The position numbers were made by a program, and so were the translations under genes. Positions 56,767-64,000 of a DNA stretch of 64,000 bases are shown here, piece after piece. The notes under the pieces were generated by a model. That model saw only the letters and a list, made by a program, of their open reading frames with translations, made no database searches and was not told where the DNA came from. The stretch covers positions 1 through 64,000 of the forward strand of contig PDSF01000032.1 in the NCBI GenBank assembly GCA_002748355.1. Direction: 5' to 3'. How positions within the stretch are numbered: the first letter of the stretch is position 1; each line of letters opens with the position of its first letter. Origin of the DNA: Planctomycetota bacterium. Lineage in GTDB: Bacteria; Planctomycetota; UBA1135; GCA-002748355.

Positions 56767-58130
56767 GCTTCTTCCTTGGCGCTCGCGTCTTCGTTCTTCT
56801 TGACGAGGGGCCGTGCCGGCACTCCGACGACGACCTGCCCCTCTGGAACGTCGCTACCACGCTTGACGAGGGCGCCCGCCCCAGTCAGCGCCTTTTTCCC
56901 GATCTTGGCCGGAGCAACGATCACCGTCCCCGAGCCGATGAAGGCTCCATCCGCGATCTCGGTCAGGTGCTTGTGCTTGCCGTCGTAGTTGGCGGTGATG
57001 GTGCCGGCCCCGACGTTGACCTTCTTGCCGATCTCCGCGTTGCCGAGGTAGGTCAGGTGCTTGGCCTTGGAGCCCTGGCCGAGCACGGACTTCTTCATCT
57101 CGACGAAGTTGCCGACCTCGGCGCGGTCCTCAAGCACCGCGCCGACGCGCAGATGCGAGAAGGGGCCAACTTCGCAGTTTTCGCCGATCACGACACCCGA
57201 GTGGATGACCGTGAACGGGAAGACAGTGGTCCCACGGCCGATTTCGACCCCGCGCTCGATGACCGTCGTAGCGGGATCCTCAATCAAGACGCCTTTGGCC
57301 AGGAGATCCAGGTGAATCCTCTCTTGGAGCGAGTCGCGCACGGCCGCCAGCTGACCTAGGTCATTGATGCCCTGGACCTGCTCCCCGTCATCGGTCATCA
57401 CTGGCACCACGAGTTCGCCCTTTTCGACCAAGAGGCCGAAGCAGTCGGTCAGGTAGTACTCACCCTGCTTATTGGCGTTGGAGAGCTCGGGCAGCGTCTG
57501 CCGCAGAGCCGCACTGGTAAAGCAGCAGAAGCCGGTGTTGATCTCGTCGATCTCGAGTTCTTCCTCCGAGCAATCCTTCTGCTCGCGGATGCCGACGAAG
57601 AAGCCCTCCTCGTCGCGCAGCACCCGTCCGAGGCCATGGACCGGGACAGCGTCACAGCTGAGCAGGCTCGCCGCGCCCCTTTTGCCGGCAAGAGCCTCGG
57701 GCAGCTCCCCGGCCTCAGCACCCAGCGCCTCGTCCCCTAAGACCTCGACCAGGGCCCGCAGGGTCTCTTCGCGAATCAACGGGGCGTCGCCGTAAAGCAC
57801 CAGGATATCGCCATCCCACTGCTGGCCATGCTTGCGGTCCAGCTCCTCCATGGCCCGCTGCATCGCGTGCCCGGTGCCCAGCGGCTCGCCCTGATCCACG
57901 ATCAATGCTTGCAGCTCTTCGAAGCGCTGGTCGAGACGTTCGGCGATCTCGTGCATGCCGTGATGCAGGACGACGACCAACTCATCGGGCTGGAGCGCTG
58001 CAGCTGTATCCAATACGTGCTCAAGCAAAGGAGCGCCGCAGAGTGGTAGAAGGACCTTTGGCAGGTCGAGCTTGGTGCGAGTGCCCTTGCCTGCGGCAAG
58101 GACGACGACGGCGAGGGGGCGCTGGGACAT
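56763..58130 (-). CDS. glmU: Bifunctional UDP-GlcNAc pyrophosphorylase/GlcN-1-P acetyltransferase
   Basis: 455 residues. The N-terminal uridyltransferase domain has LAAGKGTRTKLDLPKVL and YGDAPLI, and the C-terminal left-handed beta helix has KAKHLTYLGNAEIGKKVNVG and AGTITANYDGKHKH, with the acetyl-transfer region. It makes UDP-GlcNAc for peptidoglycan and LPS. Directly before prs, overlapping by 4 bases. Confidence 0.97.
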   Translation of the reverse strand: MSQRPLAVVVLAAGKGTRTKLDLPKVLLPLCGAPLLEHVLDTAAALQPDELVVVLHHGMHEIAERLDQRFEELQALIVDQGEPLGTGHAMQRAMEELDRKHGQQWDGDILVLYGDAPLIREETLRALVEVLGDEALGAEAGELPEALAGKRGAASLLSCDAVPVHGLGRVLRDEEGFFVGIREQKDCSEEELEIDEINTGFCCFTSAALRQTLPELSNANKQGEYYLTDCFGLLVEKGELVVPVMTDDGEQVQGINDLGQLAAVRDSLQERIHLDLLAKGVLIEDPATTVIERGVEIGRGTTVFPFTVIHSGVVIGENCEVGPFSHLRVGAVLEDRAEVGNFVEMKKSVLGQGSKAKHLTYLGNAEIGKKVNVGAGTITANYDGKHKHLTEIADGAFIGSGTVIVAPAKIGKKALTGAGALVKRGSDVPEGQVVVGVPARPLVKKNEDASAKEEA

Positions 58131-58274
58131 GCAGAGGCGTCCAGGGGTGACAACCGAGTGAAGCTCGCGGACAGCCGCCTATCCGCACGAGCAAGGGCGT
58201 TTCTACCGAATACGGCGGAGTGGAGCCAGCCGCTTTGCATCACTTGGCAGAGCTTGCTGGCCGCTGAAAGGGCC

Positions 58275-59420
58275 CTATGCCTTCAGCACCGCCCGTGCGA
58301 TCACCAAACGCTGGATTTCGCTAGTGCCCTCGTAGATGCGGTTGACGCGGGCATCCCGGTACATCCTCTCGACGGCGTATTCCTTCGAGTAGCCCATGCC
58401 GCCATGAATCTGCACCGCCTTGTCGACCACCCGGTCCAACGCCTCCGAGCAGAAGAGCTTGACCATCGCCGACTCCTTACTGAAGGGCTGGCCCTGGTCA
58501 CACATCCAAGCCGCGCGGTAGACCATGGACTCCATCGCGAAGATGTCGGTAGCCATGTCCGCGAGCATGGTCTGGATCGCCTGCTGCTTGGCGATGGGCT
58601 CGCCGAACTGCACCCGCTCCTTGGCATAGCGGCAAGCCAGGGCTAGGGCCTCTTTGGCCGCGCCGAGGCAGTTGGCCCCGAGAGTCAGGCGCCCGCGGTC
58701 CAGGGTCGCCATCGCAAGCTTGAAGCCCTCGCCGACCTGCCCCAAACGGTTGGCATCGGGCACCCGCACCTTGTCGAAATGAATCTCGACCGTGCGGCTG
58801 CCGCACTGCCCCATCTTGTCCTCGGGACGGCCCGGCGAAAAACCCTCCATCTCCTTCTCCACGACGAAGGCAGTAATGCCGCCGCGGGTCCCCAGCTCCC
58901 GATTGTTGGCGGCGAAGACCACGATCAGGTCAGCGACATCGCCATTGGTGATCCAGATCTTGGAGCCATCGAGGATCCAGTCGTCACCGTCCCTCTTCGC
59001 GGTCGTGCGCATCGCTCCGGCATCGCTGCCACTGTCGGCCTCGGTCAGCGCATAGCAGCTGATCTTCTTGCCCTCGGACATATCCGGCAGCCACCGCGCC
59101 TTCTGCTCCTCCGAACCGTGGAGCATGATGGCATTGCCGCCAATCGACATGTGACCACCGGCCCAAACCGCGGTCGAGAAACAGCCGCGGGTGACTTCCT
59201 CCATGAAGATGCAGAGGCCAAGCTCCCCCATGCCGCCACCGCCAAACTCCTCGGGGAAGTGCAGGCCCAAGAAGCCCATCTCCTTGAGCCCCTCCAGAAT
59301 GGAGGGAGGAATCTCTTTCTCGCGGTCGATCTGTGCAGCCAGCGGCTTGAGTTCGCTCTCGCACCAGTCGCGGACAGCCTGGCGCAGCATCTGCTGCTCT
59401 TCGGTAAAGGTGAAATCCAT
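58275..59420 (-). CDS. Acyl-CoA dehydrogenase
   Basis: 381 residues from ATG 59420. FAD-binding ACAD fold: YALTEADSGSDAGAMRTTAK, WITNGDVADLIVVFA, HGGMGYSKEYAVERMYRDAR and the catalytic Glu in RIYEGTSEIQRL. It oxidises an acyl-CoA to the trans-2-enoyl-CoA, passing electrons to ETF; short/medium-chain or branched-chain substrate cannot be decided. It would feed the enoyl-CoA hydratase at 45996-46811. Confidence 0.93.
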   Translation of the reverse strand: MDFTFTEEQQMLRQAVRDWCESELKPLAAQIDREKEIPPSILEGLKEMGFLGLHFPEEFGGGGMGELGLCIFMEEVTRGCFSTAVWAGGHMSIGGNAIMLHGSEEQKARWLPDMSEGKKISCYALTEADSGSDAGAMRTTAKRDGDDWILDGSKIWITNGDVADLIVVFAANNRELGTRGGITAFVVEKEMEGFSPGRPEDKMGQCGSRTVEIHFDKVRVPDANRLGQVGEGFKLAMATLDRGRLTLGANCLGAAKEALALACRYAKERVQFGEPIAKQQAIQTMLADMATDIFAMESMVYRAAWMCDQGQPFSKESAMVKLFCSEALDRVVDKAVQIHGGMGYSKEYAVERMYRDARVNRIYEGTSEIQRLVIARAVLKA

Positions 59421-59621
59421 TGGGGTCGACTCGCTGGCAAAGGCTCGGGGAAGCAAAGCGGAGCGAACACTCTCCGGATCGCAGCTCGGCTGTCAAACCC
59501 GGAACTCGCTTCGCTTTCCCGTCTGGCCCAGAGCCAGGCCCCACAAAGCACCGAGACCTGCGGCCAAAGCCTGGATTCGAGGCATCAGACCGCCTGACTC
59601 AGACCAGGTCAGACCGGGTCT

Positions 59622-60842
59622 TCAGGCCATAAACGGGTCGAGGCGATCGCGGCTCTTCGACATCTTGAGGCGACGCAGGGCTGCTTCCTGCAGTTGGCGA
59701 ATGCGCTCAGCGCTGACCTTCAGCAGCTTGCCCACCTCGCTCAGCGTCTTGGGCTCCTTGCCGTCCAGGCCAAAGCGTAGCTCAAGGATTCGGCGCTCGC
59801 GCTCGTTGAGCTCTTCGAGCACCTCAGCGATGCGCTCACGCAGCGGCACATCCACGATCTGCTCGGGGACGCCCGGCTCATCCTCATTACTGAGAAGGTC
59901 GCCGACACAGGTCCCGTCCTCGCCCCCCCCTAGCTCCGCCTCAATGGAGATCGCGTAGCGCTGGGTCTCAAGCAGCCGCTTGACCTTGGGGCCGGGAATG
60001 TCAAGCAGGGCGCCGAGCTCGTCGGGGCTGGCCTCCCGTCCCTTGCTCTGGCGGAAATCCGCCTGCAAGTCGCGGATCTTCTTGAGGGTCTTCTGCACCC
60101 AGACCGGGACGCGCACAGTTCGCACGCTGTTGTAGAGGATCTTCAGGAAGGCCTGGTTGACCCAGTATTCCGCATAGGTCTTGAAACGAACGTCTCGGGC
60201 CCAATCAAAGCCTTCGAGGGCCTGGTAGAGGCTGACATTGCCCTCCTGGACCAAATCGGGGGTATCGATGCCGCGGCCGCGATACTTGTGGACCGCGCCC
60301 ATGACGATGTAGAGGGTGCCGTGCAGGAAGGCGTTGCGCAGCTCGAGCAGCTCAGCCAGTCGGCGGCGGATGCGATCCTGGACAGGCTTGGCACAGCCCT
60401 TGGGCCAGTCGATCTCGCCCAGGTCCTCGTGGGTCAACATCTGCTTGATGCGGTCCTCTGCGAAGCCCTGCTCGGTGAGCAGCTCCCCCACCCACTGCCG
60501 GAAGAAGGAATAACGACGGGCAAAGCGGAACTCGCCGCTGCGCCCCAGGCGCGGTAGTCGGCCGATTTCCTTCTCGTAGGAGCCCACCCCATCGGAACGA
60601 AGCGTGCCCTGGGAGCTGTAGCGGCCGCTCTCGTAGCAGTCCGGCTCCTGCCCCGGCTGCAAGCCAGTGATGCGAACGTCCTTACGATCGAGGCCCCGGC
60701 GCAGGCGCTTGGCATCCTTCGCAAACTGCGCCTCGTCTCCGTCCAACCAGGGATCGAGATCACTCCAGCTGAGCTGCTCAGCGGGGGCCAAGCAACGCAA
60801 GAAGCCAATCAGGGTCGGGGCCTTGGGGACAGGGGTGGACAT
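59622..60842 (-). CDS. Sigma70-family RNA polymerase sigma factor, divergent
   Basis: 406 residues from ATG 60842 (MSTPVPKAP); ATG 60848 is too close to the ribosome-binding site. Regions are recognisable: 1.2 (YEKEIGRLPRLGRSGEFRFA), 2.1-2.2 (DTPDLVQEGNVSLYQALEGF), 2.3-2.4 (RFKTYAEYWVNQAFLKILYN), 3 (PVWVQKTLKKIRDLQADFRQ) and 4 (LNERERRILELRFGLDGKEP, LKVSAERIRQLQEAAL). Compared with RpoD, 2.4 differs: YAEYW instead of YATWW and QAFLK instead of QAITR, residues that read the -10 element. It is therefore more likely an alternative group 2/3 sigma than the housekeeping one. Confidence 0.88.
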   Translation of the reverse strand: MSTPVPKAPTLIGFLRCLAPAEQLSWSDLDPWLDGDEAQFAKDAKRLRRGLDRKDVRITGLQPGQEPDCYESGRYSSQGTLRSDGVGSYEKEIGRLPRLGRSGEFRFARRYSFFRQWVGELLTEQGFAEDRIKQMLTHEDLGEIDWPKGCAKPVQDRIRRRLAELLELRNAFLHGTLYIVMGAVHKYRGRGIDTPDLVQEGNVSLYQALEGFDWARDVRFKTYAEYWVNQAFLKILYNSVRTVRVPVWVQKTLKKIRDLQADFRQSKGREASPDELGALLDIPGPKVKRLLETQRYAISIEAELGGGEDGTCVGDLLSNEDEPGVPEQIVDVPLRERIAEVLEELNERERRILELRFGLDGKEPKTLSEVGKLLKVSAERIRQLQEAALRRLKMSKSRDRLDPFMA

Positions 60843-61050
60843 GATCATTCCGTCTTCGCTGAGGCGGGCGCCGGCCCGGCGCCCGTGGGAGGCGGAAACT
60901 ACGCAGAAAAAGGGGCGAGGCTTCCTCAGGAGCGACAATCACTGTGAAAGCGTGTGCCTGTCAGACCGCTACGCGCCTCGGCATAGGTAGATAGAGCGCC
61001 GATCTCGGGCCCTGTCGCCGCAGCAGCCCGGCAAGGGCCGGTGAGGCCTG

Positions 61051-61488
61051 CTAGCTCGCACAGGGGCCGAAATAGGTGCAGCAGTTGTCCCGGGTCTCGC
61101 GGATGCGGATCGAGTAAAGCCGAGCCGAAGTTCCTAGCCGCTGCAGCTCCTCTTCGAGCTCCCGCCAGAAGGCTCGGCAGAGGTTCTCGGCCGAGCAGAC
61201 CTGGTCGGCCAAGAAGTCCACGTCCAGGTTCAGGCAGCGGTGATCGCACTTGTCGAGGATCCGCGTCTGGATGGCTGCCTTCAGATCCTTGAGATTCATG
61301 ACCATGCCGCTGCGGGGATCGACCTCGCCGCACACGGTCACTTCGAGCAGGTAGTTGTGCCCGTGCCCATTGGGCCAATTGCAGTTGCGGAAAAGAAGCT
61401 CGTTCTCCTCTGCACTGAGCTGCGGATTGTGCATCCGGTGGCTGGCAGAGAACTCAGCGCAGCGGGTGATGTAAACGAGTTCCGGCAT
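61051..61488 (-). CDS. 6-pyruvoyl-tetrahydropterin synthase/QueD-type protein
   Basis: 145 residues. ITRCAEFSASHRMHN (zinc His) and RNCNWPNGHGHNYLLEVTVC (catalytic Cys plus two zinc His) define the PTPS fold, and IRIRETRDNCCTYFG is the C-terminal Glu motif. The CNWPNGHGHNY form resembles eukaryotic/PTPS-type enzymes more than the E. coli QueD LHGHSF form. It may make 6-carboxy-tetrahydropterin for queuosine or 6-pyruvoyl-tetrahydropterin for pterin cofactors; no other queuosine or folate gene is nearby. Confidence 0.85.
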   Translation of the reverse strand: MPELVYITRCAEFSASHRMHNPQLSAEENELLFRNCNWPNGHGHNYLLEVTVCGEVDPRSGMVMNLKDLKAAIQTRILDKCDHRCLNLDVDFLADQVCSAENLCRAFWRELEEELQRLGTSARLYSIRIRETRDNCCTYFGPCAS

Positions 61489-61522
61489 AGCGAGGTGGGC
61501 GGCTCCAGGAGGGAAGGGAGAC

Positions 61523-62527
61523 TCAAGCCCTACCCTTGCCCCGAAGGATCAGGAGCAAGAGCAGGAAAGCAAGCAGGACACCAGCGACCTTGAGGATCAT
61601 GTCGAGGTTGCCACTCGAAGGCGCAGGCGAAGAGTCCCCGCTGTCGATAGGGGCTAGGCTCCCACCCGAGCCCTTCTCCTTGCCAAATTGAAGGTCACCC
61701 GAACCCAGGGGCGCCGGCTCAGCCGCCGCAGGCTTCTCTGCCCTGGCCTGGGCTCCCGCGCCGCCCTGGGCGGGACGAGTGGCCGGTTTGCTCGCCGCCG
61801 GAACGCCGGGGCGCCTTGCCCCAGCCTTCCGCAAGACGCCAGGCCTGGGCACCGGTGCTCCGACGATGAGATTGCCGGTAAAGGCGATCTCGGCCTTGTT
61901 CGAGGAGCGTGCCACGGGGGCAGCCGGCGGCGCGCCAGCCGCTCCAGGCGCTCCGTCAGCGCCCGCGGGAAGATCGTCGAAGGACTCTACGACCGAGCGA
62001 AAGCTCCCATTCAGCAGCAAGGTTCCCGAAAAGCTGTAGCTGCGATGCTCGGTTCGCGGCTTCACCGTAACTGGCACCGTCACGACAAAGCTGTCGGCAT
62101 AGCTGCTGCGCCCAGCCTTGGGTGGATCGAAGCTCGGAGCGCCAAAGCTCAGGAACTTCAAGTCCTCCTGCCCAGGTGCCCAGGTGATCGAACCCGAGGG
62201 CAGGGCGCCAACCTGCTCTCGGGGCAGCATCACGAAGAGCACAAGCTTGCCGGTCTCCCCCGGGGCAATGCGCTTCGGATGCTGGCTGGGGTTGATCTGG
62301 ATGCCAAAGCTCTTCGCGAAGCTGAGCATGCCTTCGGCATCGGCGCCCCCCATCTCCCTCTCGATCCGCCGCCGTTCCATCGCCTCGATTTCGTCGGGGC
62401 TCGGCTCGCTGGCTGGCTTGCCCTGGTCAGGATTGGGCTCAGGGTTCGGCACGGGATTCTCGACCTGGGCGGTCGCAAGACCGCCTAACAGACAGAGAGC
62501 GGTCAGCGTTAGGAACAGGCGAGACAT
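61523..62527 (-). CDS. Secreted, membrane-anchored protein of unknown function
   Basis: 334 residues. A signal peptide (SRLFLTLTALCLLGGLATAQ) is followed by a Pro-rich linker, a beta-rich domain (about residues 70-190) with no recognised family, a long Ala/Pro/Gly-rich linker, and a C-terminal transmembrane helix (ILKVAGVLLAFLLLLLILRG) with basic RGKGRA after it. The layout is that of an outward-facing domain anchored at its C-terminus in the inner membrane. It lies 66 bases after valS and 34 bases before the QueD-like gene. Confidence 0.5.
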   Translation of the reverse strand: MSRLFLTLTALCLLGGLATAQVENPVPNPEPNPDQGKPASEPSPDEIEAMERRRIEREMGGADAEGMLSFAKSFGIQINPSQHPKRIAPGETGKLVLFVMLPREQVGALPSGSITWAPGQEDLKFLSFGAPSFDPPKAGRSSYADSFVVTVPVTVKPRTEHRSYSFSGTLLLNGSFRSVVESFDDLPAGADGAPGAAGAPPAAPVARSSNKAEIAFTGNLIVGAPVPRPGVLRKAGARRPGVPAASKPATRPAQGGAGAQARAEKPAAAEPAPLGSGDLQFGKEKGSGGSLAPIDSGDSSPAPSSGNLDMILKVAGVLLAFLLLLLILRGKGRA

Positions 62528-62593
62528 GGATCAGCTCCGTAGAGAGATAGGTGGTTTAACGCGGTATGACGCGGGGGCGTCTGAAAGGCCGGC

Positions 62594-64000
62594 TCAGCCC
62601 AGAGCCGTGAGCAAAGAAACCAGGCTCGCGAGCTGCTCCTCAAAGTCAGCGAGGCGGCCTCGCTCCTTTTCGACCAGCTCGGTCGGCGCCCGTTGGACGA
62701 AGTTTTCGTTACTCAACTTCCCGCGCAAGCCCTGAATCTGCTTCTCCAGGTTCTGGCGCTGCTTCCCAAGCCGGGCCCGCTCTTTTTCCGGATCGAGGAC
62801 GCCCCCGAGCCGAAGCTCGATGTCACCGAGGACTTGAACCGCAGCCTGCTCCAGCGGCGGCAGCTTCTCTCCGGCCGCCAAAGAACTCAGCCGGGCGAGA
62901 TTGGCGATGCTCGGCAGGAAGGCCTCGAGCCGAGCGCAGAGCTCCGGCGAAGCCAGCAGCTGGGCATCCAGCGGCCGCGAGGGTGGGATCTCGTACTTGG
63001 CGCGCAGGTCGCGAATCGCGCGGATCACCGCCTGCGCCCAGCTCATGTCGGCTTCGACTACTTCGTCGATATCCGCGCTGCGAGCCTTGGGCCAAGCCGC
63101 CAGCGCCACCAGCTCCGAGCTGGCGAGAGCTTGCTCGATGCCCCGCTGCTTGACCTGCTTGCCGAGCAGCTCCCAGATCCCTTCGGTGATGAAGGGCAGG
63201 AAGGGGTGCAGCAGGCGCAGCACTTGATCCAGGGCAAAGGCCAGGACCTGGCGCGGCACGGCGGCCTGCTCCTCATCCTGCATCCGCGGTTTGATCAGCT
63301 CGAGATACCAATCGCAGAGTTCGTCCCAGAAGAAGACGCGAGCGGCGGCGATCGCCGCACTGGGGTTGTAGTCACGCAGCGCCTGCTCGACGGCCTCGGT
63401 AGCCCTGGCCAGGCGCGAGAGCACCCAGCGGTCCTGCACCGTCAGCTGCTCCCTGCTCAGCGCGCGAAAGCTCAGCTCCTCGCCGAGGTTCAGCAGGGCG
63501 AAGCGCGAGGCGTTCCACAGCTTGTTGCAGAAGTTGCGCCCCACCTCGAAGCGGTCACTGGTGACCTTGGGCGCGCGCGGCAGGTCGCTGCGGGTGCCGA
63601 TGACGTCGAACTCCTTCTTGGTCTTCGGGCAGAGATAGACCCCCGAGCTGGATCCGCTCTTCAGCTTGGCCAACTCCAGCAGCTCGCCGCTGAACGGCGA
63701 CTCCACCTGCACCGGCAGACGAATGTCCTGCAGGCCGGTCTGCATCTCGCAGAGCACATAGCGCATCGCATCGGCGCCGAACTGCTCGATGATGTCGACA
63801 GGGTCGATGCCGTTGCCCTTGGTCTTGCTCATCCGCTCGCCCTTGCCATCGAGGATGTTGGCGTGGATGAAGCAGTTGGTGAAGGGCAGGTCGCCGAGGT
63901 TGTAGAGCCCGGTCAGCACCATGCGCGCGACCCAGAGCGTGATGATGTCGCGCCCGGTCACCAGGCAGCTGCCCGGGTAGAAATAGTCGAGGCTGCTGGG
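62594..64000 (-). CDS. valS: Valine-tRNA ligase (3' portion, gene continues beyond window)
   Basis: The frame is open to the window edge, giving about 468 C-terminal residues; the usual ValS is about 870-950. YPGSCLVTGRDIITLWVARM corresponds to the conserved VTGFDIIFFWVARM block and RMSKTKGNGIDPVD is the KMSKS signature region. The anticodon-binding domain and the C-terminal coiled-coil arm (EKERARLGKQRQNLEKQIQG) complete it. It charges tRNA-Val. The N-terminal HIGH and editing domain lie outside. Confidence 0.96.
   Translation of the reverse strand, partial: PSSLDYFYPGSCLVTGRDIITLWVARMVLTGLYNLGDLPFTNCFIHANILDGKGERMSKTKGNGIDPVDIIEQFGADAMRYVLCEMQTGLQDIRLPVQVESPFSGELLELAKLKSGSSSGVYLCPKTKKEFDVIGTRSDLPRAPKVTSDRFEVGRNFCNKLWNASRFALLNLGEELSFRALSREQLTVQDRWVLSRLARATEAVEQALRDYNPSAAIAAARVFFWDELCDWYLELIKPRMQDEEQAAVPRQVLAFALDQVLRLLHPFLPFITEGIWELLGKQVKQRGIEQALASSELVALAAWPKARSADIDEVVEADMSWAQAVIRAIRDLRAKYEIPPSRPLDAQLLASPELCARLEAFLPSIANLARLSSLAAGEKLPPLEQAAVQVLGDIELRLGGVLDPEKERARLGKQRQNLEKQIQGLRGKLSNENFVQRAPTELVEKERGRLADFEEQLASLVSLLTALG

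Overview
The window reads as a chromosomal segment of a GC-rich, Gram-negative-type (diderm) bacterium. It encodes an outer-membrane BamA, a spirochaete/planctomycete/delta-proteobacteria-like divergent EF-G, a PTPS-type QueD homologue and acid-tailed ribosomal proteins, and it lacks rpmD, so a deep-branching Planctomycetota (PVC-type) genome is my best guess. That assignment is inference from gene content, not a computed phylogeny.

Left end (1-6.4 kb, accessory). A protein-phosphatase/ADP-ribosylglycohydrolase fusion is followed by an IS66-type insertion. The IS66 genes lie between an inverted-repeat left end (1721) and a right end (4057), but a second, nearly identical right end sits at 5335. 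The 8-bp target duplication GGAGATCC flanks the outer pair (1713-1720 and 5336-5343). The unit that moved is therefore the 3.6-kb element, carrying two passengers: the C-terminal part of a probable polymorphic toxin and a probable immunity protein. The insertion landed on the Shine-Dalgarno of a secreted propeller-like protein gene (5349) and duplicated that ribosome-binding site. tnpB has an in-frame stop and tnpC is frameshifted near its N-terminus, so the element looks non-autonomous today.

Middle left (6.6-15.2 kb). rpsD stands alone on the minus strand, cut off from the alpha operon by a plus-strand block. That block holds two GT-C-like polytopic membrane proteins and a DUF1015-serA-serC serine-biosynthesis operon without a recognisable serB. 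A strong hairpin at 15194-15228 closes the convergent junction with rplQ.

Core (15.3-45.9 kb, all minus strand, read right to left). rplK-rplA-rplJ-rplL-rpoB-rpoC, then rpsL-rpsG, a divergent EF-G gene, rpsJ-rplD-rplW-rplB-rpsS-rplV-rpsC-rplP-rpmC-rpsQ, rplN-rplX-rplE-rpsN-rpsH-rplF-rplR-rpsE-rplO-secY-adk-infA-rpmJ, and rpsM-rpsK-rpoA-rplQ. Missing from their usual places are rplC, rpmD, tuf, secE, nusG and map. Good sigma70-like promoters precede rplK and rpsL, a strong intrinsic terminator separates rpsG from the EF-G gene, and the rplL-rpoB spacer holds alternative hairpins resembling an attenuator.

Right part (46-64 kb, minus strand). valS (partial), an anchored secreted protein, a PTPS/QueD-like enzyme, a divergent sigma70-family factor, acyl-CoA dehydrogenase, glmU-prs, rplY, pth, rpsF-rpsR-rplI, dnaB, bamA with two cyclophilins (one exported), and an enoyl-CoA hydratase. 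Short tandem repeats of 12-18 bp recur in many spacers, and several ribosomal proteins carry low-complexity tails. No tRNA, rRNA, CRISPR array or prophage was seen.
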